Source of the DNA: Hygrophila difformis | Lineage: Eukaryota > Streptophyta > Magnoliopsida > Lamiales > Acanthaceae | Direction: 5' to 3' | Assembly (NCBI GenBank): GCA_030278955.1 | Contig: JAOANR010000006.1 | Span: forward strand, 7,711,915-7,775,914 | Length of the DNA: 64,000 nucleotides | Shown here: positions 25,525 through 35,856 of the stretch, one piece after another | Layout: every line of letters starts with the position of its first letter | Numbering within the stretch: the stretch's first letter is position 1 | Translations under genes and position numbers: made by a program | Notes under the pieces: model-generated | Databases searched by the model: none | What the model was told of the DNA's origin: nothing | What the model saw: only the letters and a program-made list of their open reading frames with translations

Positions 25525-26005
25525 CGGGGGGTACATTGGTTCCTATGAGAGTGGAAAAATGTCTTGGAGGGTGAAGCATTGACTGGCAGTATATTGGTTT
25601 CGACGACAGTGGGAAAAAATATTATGGGGGTGAATTATTGACTGACAGTACATTGGCTCCGACAATAATGAGATAAAGTGTCCTGGGGGTGAAGTATTAA
25701 CTGCCAGTATATTGGTTCCAATAATAGTGTGAAAAAATATCTTGGAGGGTGAAGTATTGACTGACATTACATTGGTTGAGACATGAATGAGAAAAAATAT
25801 CATGGGGTGAAGTACTGACTGACAGTACATTATTTCCGACAATATGTGAAAAAATATCTTGGAGGGTGAAGTATTTACTGGCATTACATAGGTTCTGACA
25901 AGAATGATAAAAAAATATCCTGGGGTGAAGTATTGACTAACAATACATTAGTTCTGACAATAATGGGAAAAAACGTCCTGGGGATAAAGTATTGGCTGAC
26001 AGTAA
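25525..26005. repeat. 60-bp minisatellite array 2 of the Helitron relic
   Basis: Seven or eight imperfect copies of the same unit as array 1 ('ggtgaagtattgactgacag', 'tacattggttccgacaa', 'tgggaaaaaat'). It is followed at 26006-26444 by an AT-rich tail that matches the tail of module 3. Shared words are 'aggaccaaa', 'gcatatttcatttaaa' and 'gaaataataaataaaatt'. Confidence 0.8.
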
Positions 26006-26469
26006 GAAATATTGTGTTTTTATATTTAATATAATATAAATATTTTCTTACAATAGTCGATCAATTTGAGTCAAACTCCCTGCATTTATAGAGAGATAAT
26101 GTATATGTAATATTGTTTAATAGTATAAATCTTTGAATATTCAATATACAATACTTTATTACTTATAGGACCAAAGCTGCATATTTCATTTAAAATTCTT
26201 AAATATTGAAATAATAAATAAAATTCTTTAGAACTGTGTTGCATGTGAGAAGAAAGTGCGATTTGAATTTTTTTTGTCAGTCGTCGGATGGAACAAATCC
26301 GCGGATAATGTTGTGCGATGTTATTGAAATTTTCATTCATTATGCTAACATATAAATTATATCTTGACTGTAGGATCTAATAATAATCTTAATTACATAG
26401 TATTTTTTATATGAACGTATAAATATTACTCCAGATTTTACATCCCCGCGGGTACCGCGGGTGGGAGTA

Positions 26470-26778
26470 TGAGTAATTATTCCACGAATGAGTTTGACCT
26501 CATATGATCATAGAATATCGCTTAAATTTTCAAGACGTCCGTTTTTACTAATTGTTTGTTATACTATGACTATCAACAAGAGTCAAGGTCAATTTCTAAA
26601 GCATGTTGGGGTGTTCATGAATGATCCAATTTTTAGACACGGTCAGTTATATATTGCTTCATCACATGTGGGTAAAGGATGCATTGTGTTATATGATATA
26701 TCATTGGGCCTCTATACCTATTTTAAGAGATCCCTTTGTTTCTATTCAGCTGCCATGTTTTATAACTTCTCCTGGTGA
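26470..26778 (+). pseudogene. Helitron helicase C-terminal fragment, module 3
   Basis: The best preserved copy. It has CYTMTINKSQGQFLKHVGVF, then NDPIFRHGQLYIASSHV and a tail SLGLYTYFKRSLCFYSA. NKSQGQ and FRHGQLY are signature motifs of the Helitron PIF1-like helicase (motif VI area). The usual upstream helicase motifs and the Rep domain are missing. The open frame spans 26488-26778, then stops. Confidence 0.85.
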
Positions 26779-26814
26779 TCTTTGGAAAAGTGTTGGCAGT
26801 ACATGTCTATTGAT

Positions 26815-27085
26815 AGAGTATTGGAGGGTGAATGCTCGACTCGCAAAAAAATGGAAAAAAAAATGTCCTGGAGGGTGAAGCATTGATTGGCAGTATATTG
26901 TTTCTGATAAGAGTGGGAAAAAATGTCATGGAGGGTGAAGTATTGACTGGCAGTACTTTGGACTGGAATGGGAAAAAAATGTCCCGAGGGGTGAACTATT
27001 AACTGGCAGTACATTGGCCTCGACAAGAATGGGAAAAATTCCTGGGTGAAGAATTGACTCACAAAAGTTTCTGGGTTTAATTCCT
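26815..27085. repeat. 60-bp minisatellite array 3 of the Helitron relic
   Basis: Four to five copies of the unit seen in arrays 1 and 2, ending with two short copies of 'cctgggtgaagaattgactc' at about 27041-27102. The AT-rich tail and the terminal hairpin with CTAG follow. Confidence 0.8.
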
Positions 27086-27797
27086 GGGTGAAGAATTGAC
27101 TCATCATTAGTTTTAATTTCATTGTTTATACACATTTGGTTTTATCTTTTACCAAGTCACCTCACATAGTGTATATAACTATCAACTTTTGTTTGATTGA
27201 ATGAATCATTATAAGCACAGTACAACATTCATTTCTTTGCGAACACAACAATATACACTACTTTTATTACTAAAAGGACCAAACTTGCATATTTCATTTA
27301 AATTAGTTAAAAACTGAAATAATAAATAAAATTACAACGAGAAATGGTAGTGGTGTCAGAAGAGTGTCCGATTTCGTTTTCTATTTCTGTGTAAATTATC
27401 AGATATCGGATGCAATAAATCTGGAAATAATGTTTTGTTTAACTTTAAAAATTCTAAAGTTATTGATTTTAAAAAAAAATATATTACTTTCAAAACATCA
27501 TGCCCGCGGGTACAGCGGGCGGGTCAGACTAGTAATGGACTTAAATTAAAATTTAATATATTAGGTTGGGCATAATCTGTTATGAGGTGTTTGATGATAA
27601 TTGCAAGAAGTTTGGGCATCCAGGTATTCCATCATAAAATTTTTCAAAAGATAAATCAATTCAAATTAATACAGAAATTAATATAGGATCCAGGAGTATC
27701 CATTTTCTATATATAGGTGTTGGTGAATTATTTAGAGTGACATTGTACGTACATTTTTCTGGGGTATTAGAACTTAGAAGGGTTTACTTATATAGTA

Positions 27798-28250
27798 CTC
27801 TCTCCGTCTCATTAAAATTAGTCACTCTCTTTTGGGTATGAAAATTTAGGTTGTGATGTTTAGTAGTTAAAGTAGTGTGAGTAAATTTGACTAAACCATC
27901 AATCTAATTTATAATGATTACATTTGACTTTTACCCATATTTATTATTAACTTTGACTTAATATTATTGTAATGATGCAGAAAGAAAAAAGTAGTCAAGT
28001 GTGGCCATGTTGGAATCGTCTAATCGTATAGTTTTAGAATATATATTTTATATAATTTTTATTTATACCCATTTTGAGATATTAAAGGTTAATATATATA
28101 TATAGGAACTTTGTGCAGAAAGTACAATTGTCATTATTGTGGAGTTTTTAATCATGCTTATATTAATCTAATTTGCTTAAAAGAGAAAATGGTCAACCTT
28201 GTTGGGATACCAAAAAGAAATAGTAGTCACTTTTAATGGGGGAGAGGGAG
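27798..28250. mobile_element. Stowaway-like MITE, 453 bp
   Basis: Left end CTCTCTCCGTCTCATTAAAA, right end TTTTAATGGGGGAGAGGGAG, flanked by TA at 27796-27797 and 28251-28252. It carries the usual family words ('tagttttagaatatatattt'). Non-coding. Confidence 0.8.
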
Positions 28251-28328
28251 TATAAATATACGAGTATATCATAAAGTAACGGATTAATGTCATTCGGCCA
28301 AGTTCGGGTTTGAAACGGGTTATTCAAA

Positions 28329-29280
28329 CTAAGGCCCTGTTCTCTATGCCTTAATTTTTCTGGTCTGATCTGAATTTATAAGACATGTTCTGGTCTGATC
28401 TGAATTTGTCTGGTCTGGTCTGATCTGATTCCATCTGATCTGGTCTGATCTGATCTGAATTGATCTGGTCTGATCTTATTTTATTTATATTTTGATTCTA
28501 ATTAGATTTATGGTAATAATAATAATAATAATAAAAATAAAATTAATAATTAATTTATTATTATAATAATAACAATAAATTGGTAATTATTAAAAAAATA
28601 ATTTATTAATAAATTAGTGATTAGTTTATTATTATTATTATATAATAGTAATAATAATTAATTAATTATTTTTATTATTATTATTATTAATTATTACTAC
28701 TAATTACTAATACAGTATTTATTACATATTAGTATTTTCAATAATAATTAATTATTAATAGTTAATTAATTATAATTATAATAATAGTTAATAAAATAAT
28801 AATTATTAAGAGTTAATTACAACTATTATTAATAATATTATTATGATTATTATTGTTATTATCATTATTATATATTTTAAACATATTTAATGAAAGTATT
28901 TAAAACTATATTTTGAAAGTATTTATAATATAAAATATATTAAGAACGTGACTAGTATATTTAAATAATATTTTGTGAGCAAAAGAATATTTTTAGAAAT
29001 ATTTTTAAATAACTACAATATAAATAATATTTGTATTGCTATATTTTTTTTGCTTTTTATAAAAAAATATTATATGTAATTATATAATTTTTAATTATAT
29101 AATTTTTATTATAATGATCTGATCTGGTCTGGTCTGGTCTGAATGTTTCTGGTCTGGTCTGATCTGATCTGATTTAATCTGGTCTGATCTGAATGTTTCT
29201 TATCTGATTTGGTCTGATCTGATTTTGAAAAAAAATAAGTAATAAGTTTTGAAAATAAATTTTAGAGAACAGGGCCTTAG
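28329..29280. mobile_element. 952-bp TIR element with TCTGGTCTGATCTGA subterminal repeats
   Basis: Perfect 18-bp terminal inverted repeats CTAAGGCCCTGTTCTCTA (28329-28346, and its complement at 29263-29280). Just inside both ends are arrays of the words TCTGGTCTGA and TCTGATCTGA (about 28358-28475 and 29115-29225), in the same orientation at both ends. The core is almost pure A/T (about 600 bp). The TAA next to GGCC could be a PIF/Harbinger-style target, but the two sides are TAA and TTA, so class and duplication are unresolved. Confidence 0.75.
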
Positions 29281-29344
29281 ACATCATGCATACCATCATC
29301 TTCATTTCACAATATTTTGAGTCAAATTTGGGAATGAGTACTTG

Positions 29345-29455
29345 ATCCAGTAGTCATTTTTCTTGATTTACTACTTATGGTTGGGGTTTGATTTTCACCC
29401 GTCCCCCTATTCCTCCCCTTTTAATTTATGTGATTTGGGCTTTCACACACCACGA
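29345..29455 (+). mobile_element. Diverged SINE copy
   Basis: Plus-strand relative of the SINE at 29828-29995. It has a B-box-like GGTTTGATTTTC (about 29384), then 'cccgtccccctattcctcccc' style spacer and 'ttaatttatgtgatttgggc' matching the 3' half. The poly(A) tail is lost and there are no target duplications, so it is old. Confidence 0.5.
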
Positions 29456-29494
29456 CTCATGAGTGTCAATGTTAACTTTAAAAAATATATAGTA

Positions 29495-29726
29495 CTTCCT
29501 ACGTTTTTTTTTTTGTTAGCTACATAGCCTACATTTGACATTTTGTTATTGTTCACTCATATACTTTTATTTAAAGTTTTATCATGGTTATATAAGTTAA
29601 AATATAGCCAAGTGAGATAGATTCGTCTCGTCATGTAGTTTTTAAATATTGAACTTTTAGAATTTTTCCTTGTACCGAATTTGAGTTATTAATGATTTAA
29701 AATGTGTATTAAACTTACGGAGGAAG
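29495..29726. mobile_element. Stowaway-like MITE
   Basis: Starts CTTCCTACGTTTTTTTT, ends TTACGGAGGAAG, with TA on both sides. The interior carries the reverse-complement words of the family ('agattcgtctcgtcatgtag', 'gagttattaatgatttaaaa'). Confidence 0.7.
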
Positions 29727-29811
29727 TAGTAAAATTTAGAGTCAAATTTATTTTAATACTACTAATTTAATAAATAAATTAAGCTGGCCTCGAGGACAAA
29801 AGAGCTCAAAT

Positions 29812-30011
29812 AACCACTGCTCCAATTTTTTTTTTTTTTAGGAGCCATTTAAGGCCTGGAAAGGGGTGGTGGGAGCCCATGCCACACAATTACAAAGGGG
29901 AAATAAAGGGAGGGATAGGGGGCCGGTGGGAATCGAACCTCCAACCTTCCGTTGGAAGTCAAGGGACTTAACCGCTTGGGCTAGGTCCTCATCCCAACCA
30001 CTGCTCCAATT
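29812..30011 (-). mobile_element. tRNA-derived SINE with perfect 16-bp duplications
   Basis: The body at 29828-29995 lies on the minus strand. It has an RNA polymerase III A box (complement at 29972-29983, TAGCCCAAGCGG) and B box GGTTCGATTCC (complement at 29929-29939), a fixed 3' region with TTGTAATTGTGTGGCATGGG, and a poly(A) tail seen as T-run near 29828. Identical 16-bp repeats AACCACTGCTCCAATT flank it at 29812-29827 and 29996-30011. It sits about 330 bp upstream of the CIPK12-like start codon. Confidence 0.9.
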
Positions 30012-30342
30012 GAGTCCACACTCCACTCATTTTTAATACTACTAGCTTGGACGGCGGGCGCAGTCTTCACTCCCCAGACCCCAGTCCCCATTCACAAAGC
30101 ACATCCAGTTCTGGTCCTGGTCCTGGGGGCCCATCGATTGTCCATATGTCCTCTCTCCATGATGAGCCTCGAAGAAGCATACCCCTCATTAGTCTAGTCA
30201 TTTCCATTTTTGCAGACCGCATCAGTCACCTCCTGATAGCTGACCGCAAGTCCAAACGCCAACGCCTCAAATTATCAAATCTCATGGCGGCTTCGCAATC
30301 CCACCACCAAGTTTAGGGTTTTGATTCCAATTCCTCATATCC
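30012..30342 (+). promoter_or_regulatory. Proximal upstream region of the CIPK12-like gene
   Basis: The 330 bp between the SINE and the start codon are GC-richer than the flanks and pyrimidine-rich on the plus strand, as is usual for plant 5' leaders. The overlapping 89-codon frame at 30047-30316 is read as leader, not as a gene, because it shows no domain. No defined element was recognised. Confidence 0.35.
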
Positions 30343-31749
30343 ATGGCTGCCGCCACCACTTCCAACTCCAAAGACAATCATTTCAAGCCGCTTTTACTCA
30401 GCCGATACGAAATCGGGAAACTCCTCGGTCAAGGAACCTTCGCCAAGGTCTATCACGCCAAGAACGTGAAAACGGGGGAAAGCGCCGCGATCAAGGTGAT
30501 CAACAAGGAGAAAATACTCAAGGTCGGCTTGACCGCTCACATCAAGCGCGAGATCTCCATTCTGCGCCGGGTTCGTCACCCCAACATTGTCCAACTGTTC
30601 GAGGTCATGGCCACCAAATCCAAAATATTCTTCGTTATGGAGTACGTCAAGGGCGGCGAGCTATTCAATAAGGTTGCCAAGGGCAGGCTCAAGGAGGACG
30701 TCGCTAGAAAGTATTTCCAGCAATTAATTTCCGCAGTCGCCTTCTGCCACGCCCGCGGCGTCTACCACCGTGATCTGAAGCCGGAAAACATCTTGATCGA
30801 TGAAGATGGGAATCTTAAAGTGTCCGATTTCGGATTGAGCGCCTTATCGGAGCACAAGGTTAAGCAAGACGGCTTGTTTCACACCATGTGTGGGACCCCG
30901 TCGTATGTGGCGCCGGAGGTGCTCGCAAGGAAGGGCTATGATGGAGAGAAGGTCGATATTTGGAGCTGTGGTGTCATACTGTTTGTACTGATGGCTGGTT
31001 ATTTGCCCTTTCATGATGAGAATCTCATGGCTCTGTACAGAAAGATTCTGAAAGGCCAATTTAGGTGTCCGAGTTGGTTTTCACCCGACTTGATTCGACT
31101 ATTGAATCGAATGCTCGATACGCATCCCGATACTCGGATCACCATTCCGGAGATAATGAATACCAAATGGTTCAAAAAGGGGTTCAAGCATGTGAAATTT
31201 TATATTGAGGATGATCAACTCTGTAGTAGTGTCAATAGTTCCGGTAGCAATATGGACGGTCTTGAGTTTTTATCGGATCATTCGATGTCAGAATCAGAGT
31301 CTGAGTTGGAGAGCAAGAGGAAGATTGCAAGGCTGCCTAGGCCTGCAAGCTTGAATGCATTTGACATCATTTCCTTTTCACGTGGTTTCGATTTGTCCGG
31401 GTTGTTTGATGAGGGATTGGATGGAGGGATTAGATTTACTTCGAGAGCATCTGTTTCGACGATCATGGCAAAGTTGGAGGAAATTGCTAAGGGGGTTGGT
31501 TTTGAGGTGAGGAAAAAGGATTGCAGAATGAGTCTTGAGGGATGCAGGAATGGTGTTAAGGGACCGTTGACAGTTTTGGTTGAGATATTTGAGTTGACGC
31601 CATCGTTGAACGTGGTTGAGGTTAAGAGCAAGGGAGGTGATAGAAACGAATATGAGGAATTCTGTAACAGACAATTGAAGCCTGGATTACAGAGCCTTAC
31701 AGAGGGAGATGTTACTGAATCTTCTTGCCAGCCCTCAGATACCAACTAG
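30343..31749 (+). CDS. CBL-interacting protein kinase, CIPK12/18/19 type
   Basis: SnRK3 kinase that is switched on by calcium-bound CBL proteins and phosphorylates membrane transporters and other targets. Single exon, 468 aa, as expected for the intronless CIPK clade. Kinase: GQGTFAKV (29-36), K51, HRD 142-144, DFG 162-164, activation loop with [14 protein letters not shown] (T181 likely site). A linker rich in S/E follows, then the CBL-binding NAF motif inside [20 protein letters not shown] (NAF 338-340) and a PPI-type segment with DCRMSLEG and [15 protein letters not shown]. The linker and NAF context match CIPK12, CIPK18 and CIPK19 best from memory. ATG at 30343 has a good context and precedes the usual short N-terminus. 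It faces the second CIPK tail to tail, 4.1 kb away. Confidence 0.95.
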   Translation: MAAATTSNSKDNHFKPLLLSRYEIGKLLGQGTFAKVYHAKNVKTGESAAIKVINKEKILKVGLTAHIKREISILRRVRHPNIVQLFEVMATKSKIFFVMEYVKGGELFNKVAKGRLKEDVARKYFQQLISAVAFCHARGVYHRDLKPENILIDEDGNLKVSDFGLSALSEHKVKQDGLFHTMCGTPSYVAPEVLARKGYDGEKVDIWSCGVILFVLMAGYLPFHDENLMALYRKILKGQFRCPSWFSPDLIRLLNRMLDTHPDTRITIPEIMNTKWFKKGFKHVKFYIEDDQLCSSVNSSGSNMDGLEFLSDHSMSESESELESKRKIARLPRPASLNAFDIISFSRGFDLSGLFDEGLDGGIRFTSRASVSTIMAKLEEIAKGVGFEVRKKDCRMSLEGCRNGVKGPLTVLVEIFELTPSLNVVEVKSKGGDRNEYEEFCNRQLKPGLQSLTEGDVTESSCQPSDTN

Positions 31750-32817
31750 AATATGAAATGTGGAAAAAATGTATGCCCTCTGTTTTAGTATTATGAATCT
31801 TTTATGTGTTACATTTTCCATGTGTTTATGTTACTTTCCCTGCCAATATCTCTCATTGTGCTAACTTTTTATGCCGCTTGTGGTTAAGTAAGTTTGTGAA
31901 TAAATTAATAAAAATGCGGCATTGTGGTGAACTTTTCATCTTTCTCTGTAATGTATTCAATGTCAAGTGAAAAAAGCAAGGGAATATTTGATTGCATTTC
32001 AGCGCAGAAATCAGATGTTTCTGTCTGTAAATCTAGTACAGTCACACTTGTGAGAATCTATGTACACATTTTCATACCCATATGGATTGATTGGAGTGGA
32101 GTGGTCGAAGTACAACTCTGTTCTACTTCTAGATTTGATCTTGTTGAAGTTAACCTCGAGAACCATCCATATGAATTCGACTTGCTTACCAATCATGGCA
32201 TATTATTCTGCAGCTACTTACCAATTATTGGTTGTTGGGCTTGTCAGGTGAACTGACAAGGGTGTTGATATCCACGCCAGTTAAAATGTGGTCCTCCTAC
32301 TACTTTATATGGTTGAGATCAACTCCACCTATCACCAATTGATTTTAGGTGTGAGCCTAATCGCGGACGTTTGTAGGCACATGAAAGGGAGTGCAAATCT
32401 TTTACCTGAATAGTTAATGCAACAGCCCACCAGGATGACGTGGTCCTGTTATTAGTGGTAAACTGGTAATAAGCGAATTAGCGAAGAACTTATGTGTGGA
32501 CGGCCACGGGCCACCCAATATGTAATGAATGCTGATTTTGGTTCATGATGTTCCTGCCCTCTGGTTTTTTTTACCATCCATTTCCAATCCTTACAAGAAT
32601 GTCATGTTTTATTCCGTGTCAGGGATTGTGAAATGTGAACTGAAATGGTCCAGTCCAAACCCCAACTTTACCTCCTGCCTGGATGCTATTAACAGCTAAA
32701 TGCCAACTAGCCAAGCCAGTAGGCAATAATATCCAGTGAATGACACTCTCACCAAACTACTAGTTGTCTACAAGAAAAATGAGATGGACTTGTCCGGTGG
32801 TTATGTATTGCTCTCTA

Positions 32818-33075
32818 CTCCCTCCGTCCCAGCTAACGTGTCTTGTTTGACTTTTTGACACTGTTCATTGTTCTACTTTGACTCGATTTTATTGCATGCA
32901 TATATTTGGAAAAATAGTCGAGTTGGGTCTTGTTAGAATCGTATAATCATGTAGTTTTAGAATATATATTTTACATAATTTTTTGTTGTCCACATTTTGA
33001 GATATTAACGGTTGAAAATGTGTCTTGGATTGTGTGCAAAATTGAAACAAGACAAGTTAAGTGGGACGGAGGGAG
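32818..33075. mobile_element. Stowaway-like MITE, complete, 258 bp
   Basis: Ends CTCCCTCCGTCCCAGCTAAC and GTTAAGTGGGACGGAGGGAG form about 30-bp inverted repeats, flanked by TA at 32816-32817 and 33076-33077. This is the best preserved copy of its family in the window. Non-coding. Confidence 0.88.
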
Positions 33076-35460
33076 TATTATTTTCTGTATTTTGTTTTCC
33101 ACCACACACACCCAAAACCACTCTATTATTGCTCCTGCTTATATGTGTAACATTACAATTGACATGTAGATGTAGGCAATCAATCCGGTTAGGGGTCCAA
33201 CCCTACCCCAATTTTTTTTTTAAAAAAAAATTGTATTATTATATATATAATAATTATTCAATTATTTAAGCTTGAATTAATGCATAAAATTGCTTCTCTT
33301 TCACTTTTTTCAAGACTTTAGTGCATTCAACACCTCTGTCTCTTCCCCATTTTTTTTTCTGTCATCACCAGCAGCCTCCTTTCTTCCTTTTTGCTCGGCA
33401 CACCGATGAAAACCCTTATTTCTTGGTAACTCACAATTGATGGTAAGGTGATCTCGTGATGAAAAATATGAGGCCTAAAATTCCACCTGTGATGTTTGGC
33501 CTTCATAACTATGGAACCCTCTTGTTTTGCAATTCCTTAAAAAAATGAGCCCTATCTCCCGAAAAATCCTGGATCCGCCACTGTGCGGACGTGTTCCGTC
33601 CATGCACAAATTGTGTTACGCGTCGCCATAGTGGGTCTTCATACCATTAACATGCATTTAATAATTAAGGAAAGTGTATCAGTGATTACCTAAATTCATG
33701 GGAGTAATGAAACGGTGATTTGTAACTTCCTTATTCGTAATGGAGGAAGATTCGATTTGTGGTGTGGTCTGTCATGTGCGAAGAAGAAGCAGCATCTGGT
33801 AATTCGAACAGAACATATTTATGCAATTTTCACAGCATTAAGTAAACAGGGGAAGATCATAGTATGAGCTAGATGGCAGCACAAGAATACATAATTTCAT
33901 TATAAATGCTTTTGGCATGCCACTGTAATGAGTATGTGTTTGTACAGTAGATAATTGTTAGAACATGTCTAGTCAAATCTTATAGCTAGCATATATGTTA
34001 TGTTAATATAGCAGAATATAACATAGAACATGTTGATGCAATTTTCACAGCATCATGTGAACAGGAGCAGATCACAGTATGAACTAGATGGCACTATAGG
34101 AATACATAATATTTTCAAAATTGGAATCAATCTTGGCAATCACATTAAAAAATTGTGCACGATTTTAGGAAAACTCAGAAATGGAAAATCTCATTAATTA
34201 CCCACCAACCACTCAAATGAAAAAAGAAAGTAAATTGATGATATACTGCCATATGTATCTGTGAGTGGAAGCAGCACAACATGTGCGTCCCGGAAACACT
34301 TCCGCATATGCGGAGTCCGGATAGAAACGCACTCCGTAGGCAATAGTATCTAACTTTTATTGTCCACACAAACTTCTCATTAATAGTTTACCCACTTGGC
34401 TTCAAATCTTCAATAATACCAACATTAATTCCTTTAACCAAACTCCCATATTTGGACTTTGTCTAAATTTCATAAAAAGAAAGAAACGAGTAATAGCCAA
34501 TTTTAAACTGCTGCCTGTTTTGTTGCCTATTTGCATACAACCACGGGAGAAATTTTCAATTAGTCTACTTGTGAATTTTTGAAATGATTAAAAAAAAAAG
34601 GTCTACATATTCTTATTACACCATTATACATTAAGATTAAGTGCTTTCATTAACTGAATTTAATTCTGAAAGTAAGGTTGCTAAATTAGAAAAACATTTA
34701 CATTTTGTGGGGGTTAGGTAGGCGGATTGTCAATGTCTCATTTAAAATATTTCAGTCCTACGACATTATTATAATTTTACCACTACAAATGCCTATTTAT
34801 TTATTTATTTATTTATTCCTTTCCGTGTGAACATAAAAATCATTTACCAAGTTGGTCTGATCGATATAGGGTTCTAGTTCGAAATTTTGTGTATGCAGAA
34901 TTCTGTTTTGAAAGAGATAACCTTTCAATGTCCACCAAATTTTCAATATGATTTAGTCTTGAGTTCAATAAGACATAATAATAATAAGAATAATTCACCA
35001 AAAATATATAGTACTTCGTAAAAATCATTTGGGTATTATGCAACACATAATGACATACACATGTTTCTCGATTTCAGGGCAATTGTCGTCCAAAGGCCAA
35101 AAATACGCCTTGCTGTATGTGTTTCCTAAAAATTTAGCACGATCTCCTCAGATCACCATTTTGAAATTTTTTGTCATATACTGGAGTAGTTATTACCTGT
35201 AAATTGCACCACCAAAAAATATTAGCGTTTTTAAATAACGACTCCATTACCTTATCATGAATATGGTTGCAAAATAATAATAATAATAATGGTAATAATA
35301 ATAATAATAATTATTATATGCTATTCATTATCTGCATGGAACCGGTTTGGTCTTCGATTTAATTTCTTTGCATGCATTTAAAATGAGCAAAAAATATTTT
35401 TTTTTAAAATAATCCTTATAAATTTTTTTTTAAAAAAAAAAAAGAGTTTGCACTGAATTA

Positions 35461-35571
35461 AATTCAATGAAGTCCCCACCGACCCCCTATCCCTCCCTTT
35501 TATTCCCTTTGTAATTTGTGTGGCATGGGCTCCCACCATCCCTTTCAGAAAAAAAAAAAAAAATTCAATGA
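35461..35571 (+). mobile_element. 5'-truncated SINE with short target duplications
   Basis: The body at 35471-35561 matches the 3' half of the SINE family ('gaccccctatccctccc', 'gtaatttgtgtggcatggg', 'ctcccacca') and ends in about 14 A. It lacks the A and B boxes. Flanking direct repeats AATTCAATGA lie at 35461-35470 and 35562-35571. Confidence 0.8.
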
Positions 35572-35856
35572 ATTGCTATTTCAGTCGATAAAATAATAAT
35601 CGAAAATTTCAATCACTAAGATAACTCATTCTTCTTGTAGTGACAATGAATTGAAATCGCAAAATTTACCCCAAACAATAGTTTTCCTATTTGGCAATTC
35701 AGGATCGGAGGAAAAAAAAAAAAATAGTGGAAGAAAAGGAAAAGGACGACATATAATAAACAAATTGAAAAAGAAGCAGACACTGCTGTACACATGAATA
35801 AAAGAAAACTAATAGGCAAGAATGAAGGAAGAATATCCTAATGATTTGTATCCAGT

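Larger units (their letters stand above)
24350..27532 (+). mobile_element. Helitron relic: repeated 3'-terminal modules
   Basis: Three successive modules begin with nearly the same sequence ('agtggagat.a.gtgcttattccacgaatga' type) at about 24350, 25129 and 26462. Each encodes pieces of the end of a Helitron Rep/helicase. Modules 1 and 3 are followed by 60-bp minisatellites and module 2 by a longer interrupted array. The element finishes with a 3' end of Helitron type: stem GCCCGC (27502-27507), loop GGGTACA, stem GCGGGC (27515-27520), then CTAG at 27529-27532 followed by T. A second, internal hairpin (CCCGC, GGGTACC, GCGGG at 26445-26461) marks the end of module 2. No 5' TC end or Rep domain is seen, so it is a non-functional remnant. 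Confidence 0.75.
31750..35856. other. Intergenic region between the two CIPK genes
   Basis: Shared downstream space of two convergent genes. It contains a complete MITE (32818-33075), a direct repeat of about 86 bp (33811-33896 and 34026-34111, about 80 percent alike by eye), a TTTA microsatellite near 34797-34817, TAA runs near 35275-35315 and a truncated SINE (35471-35561). The frames at 31924-32256 and 32930-33269 show no domain, and one lies over the MITE. Confidence 0.5.

Noticed and set aside
25543..27122. Minus-strand frames of 91-120 codons over the minisatellites
   Set aside because: Their peptides repeat with the 60-bp unit; frames stay open only because the unit length is near a multiple of three.
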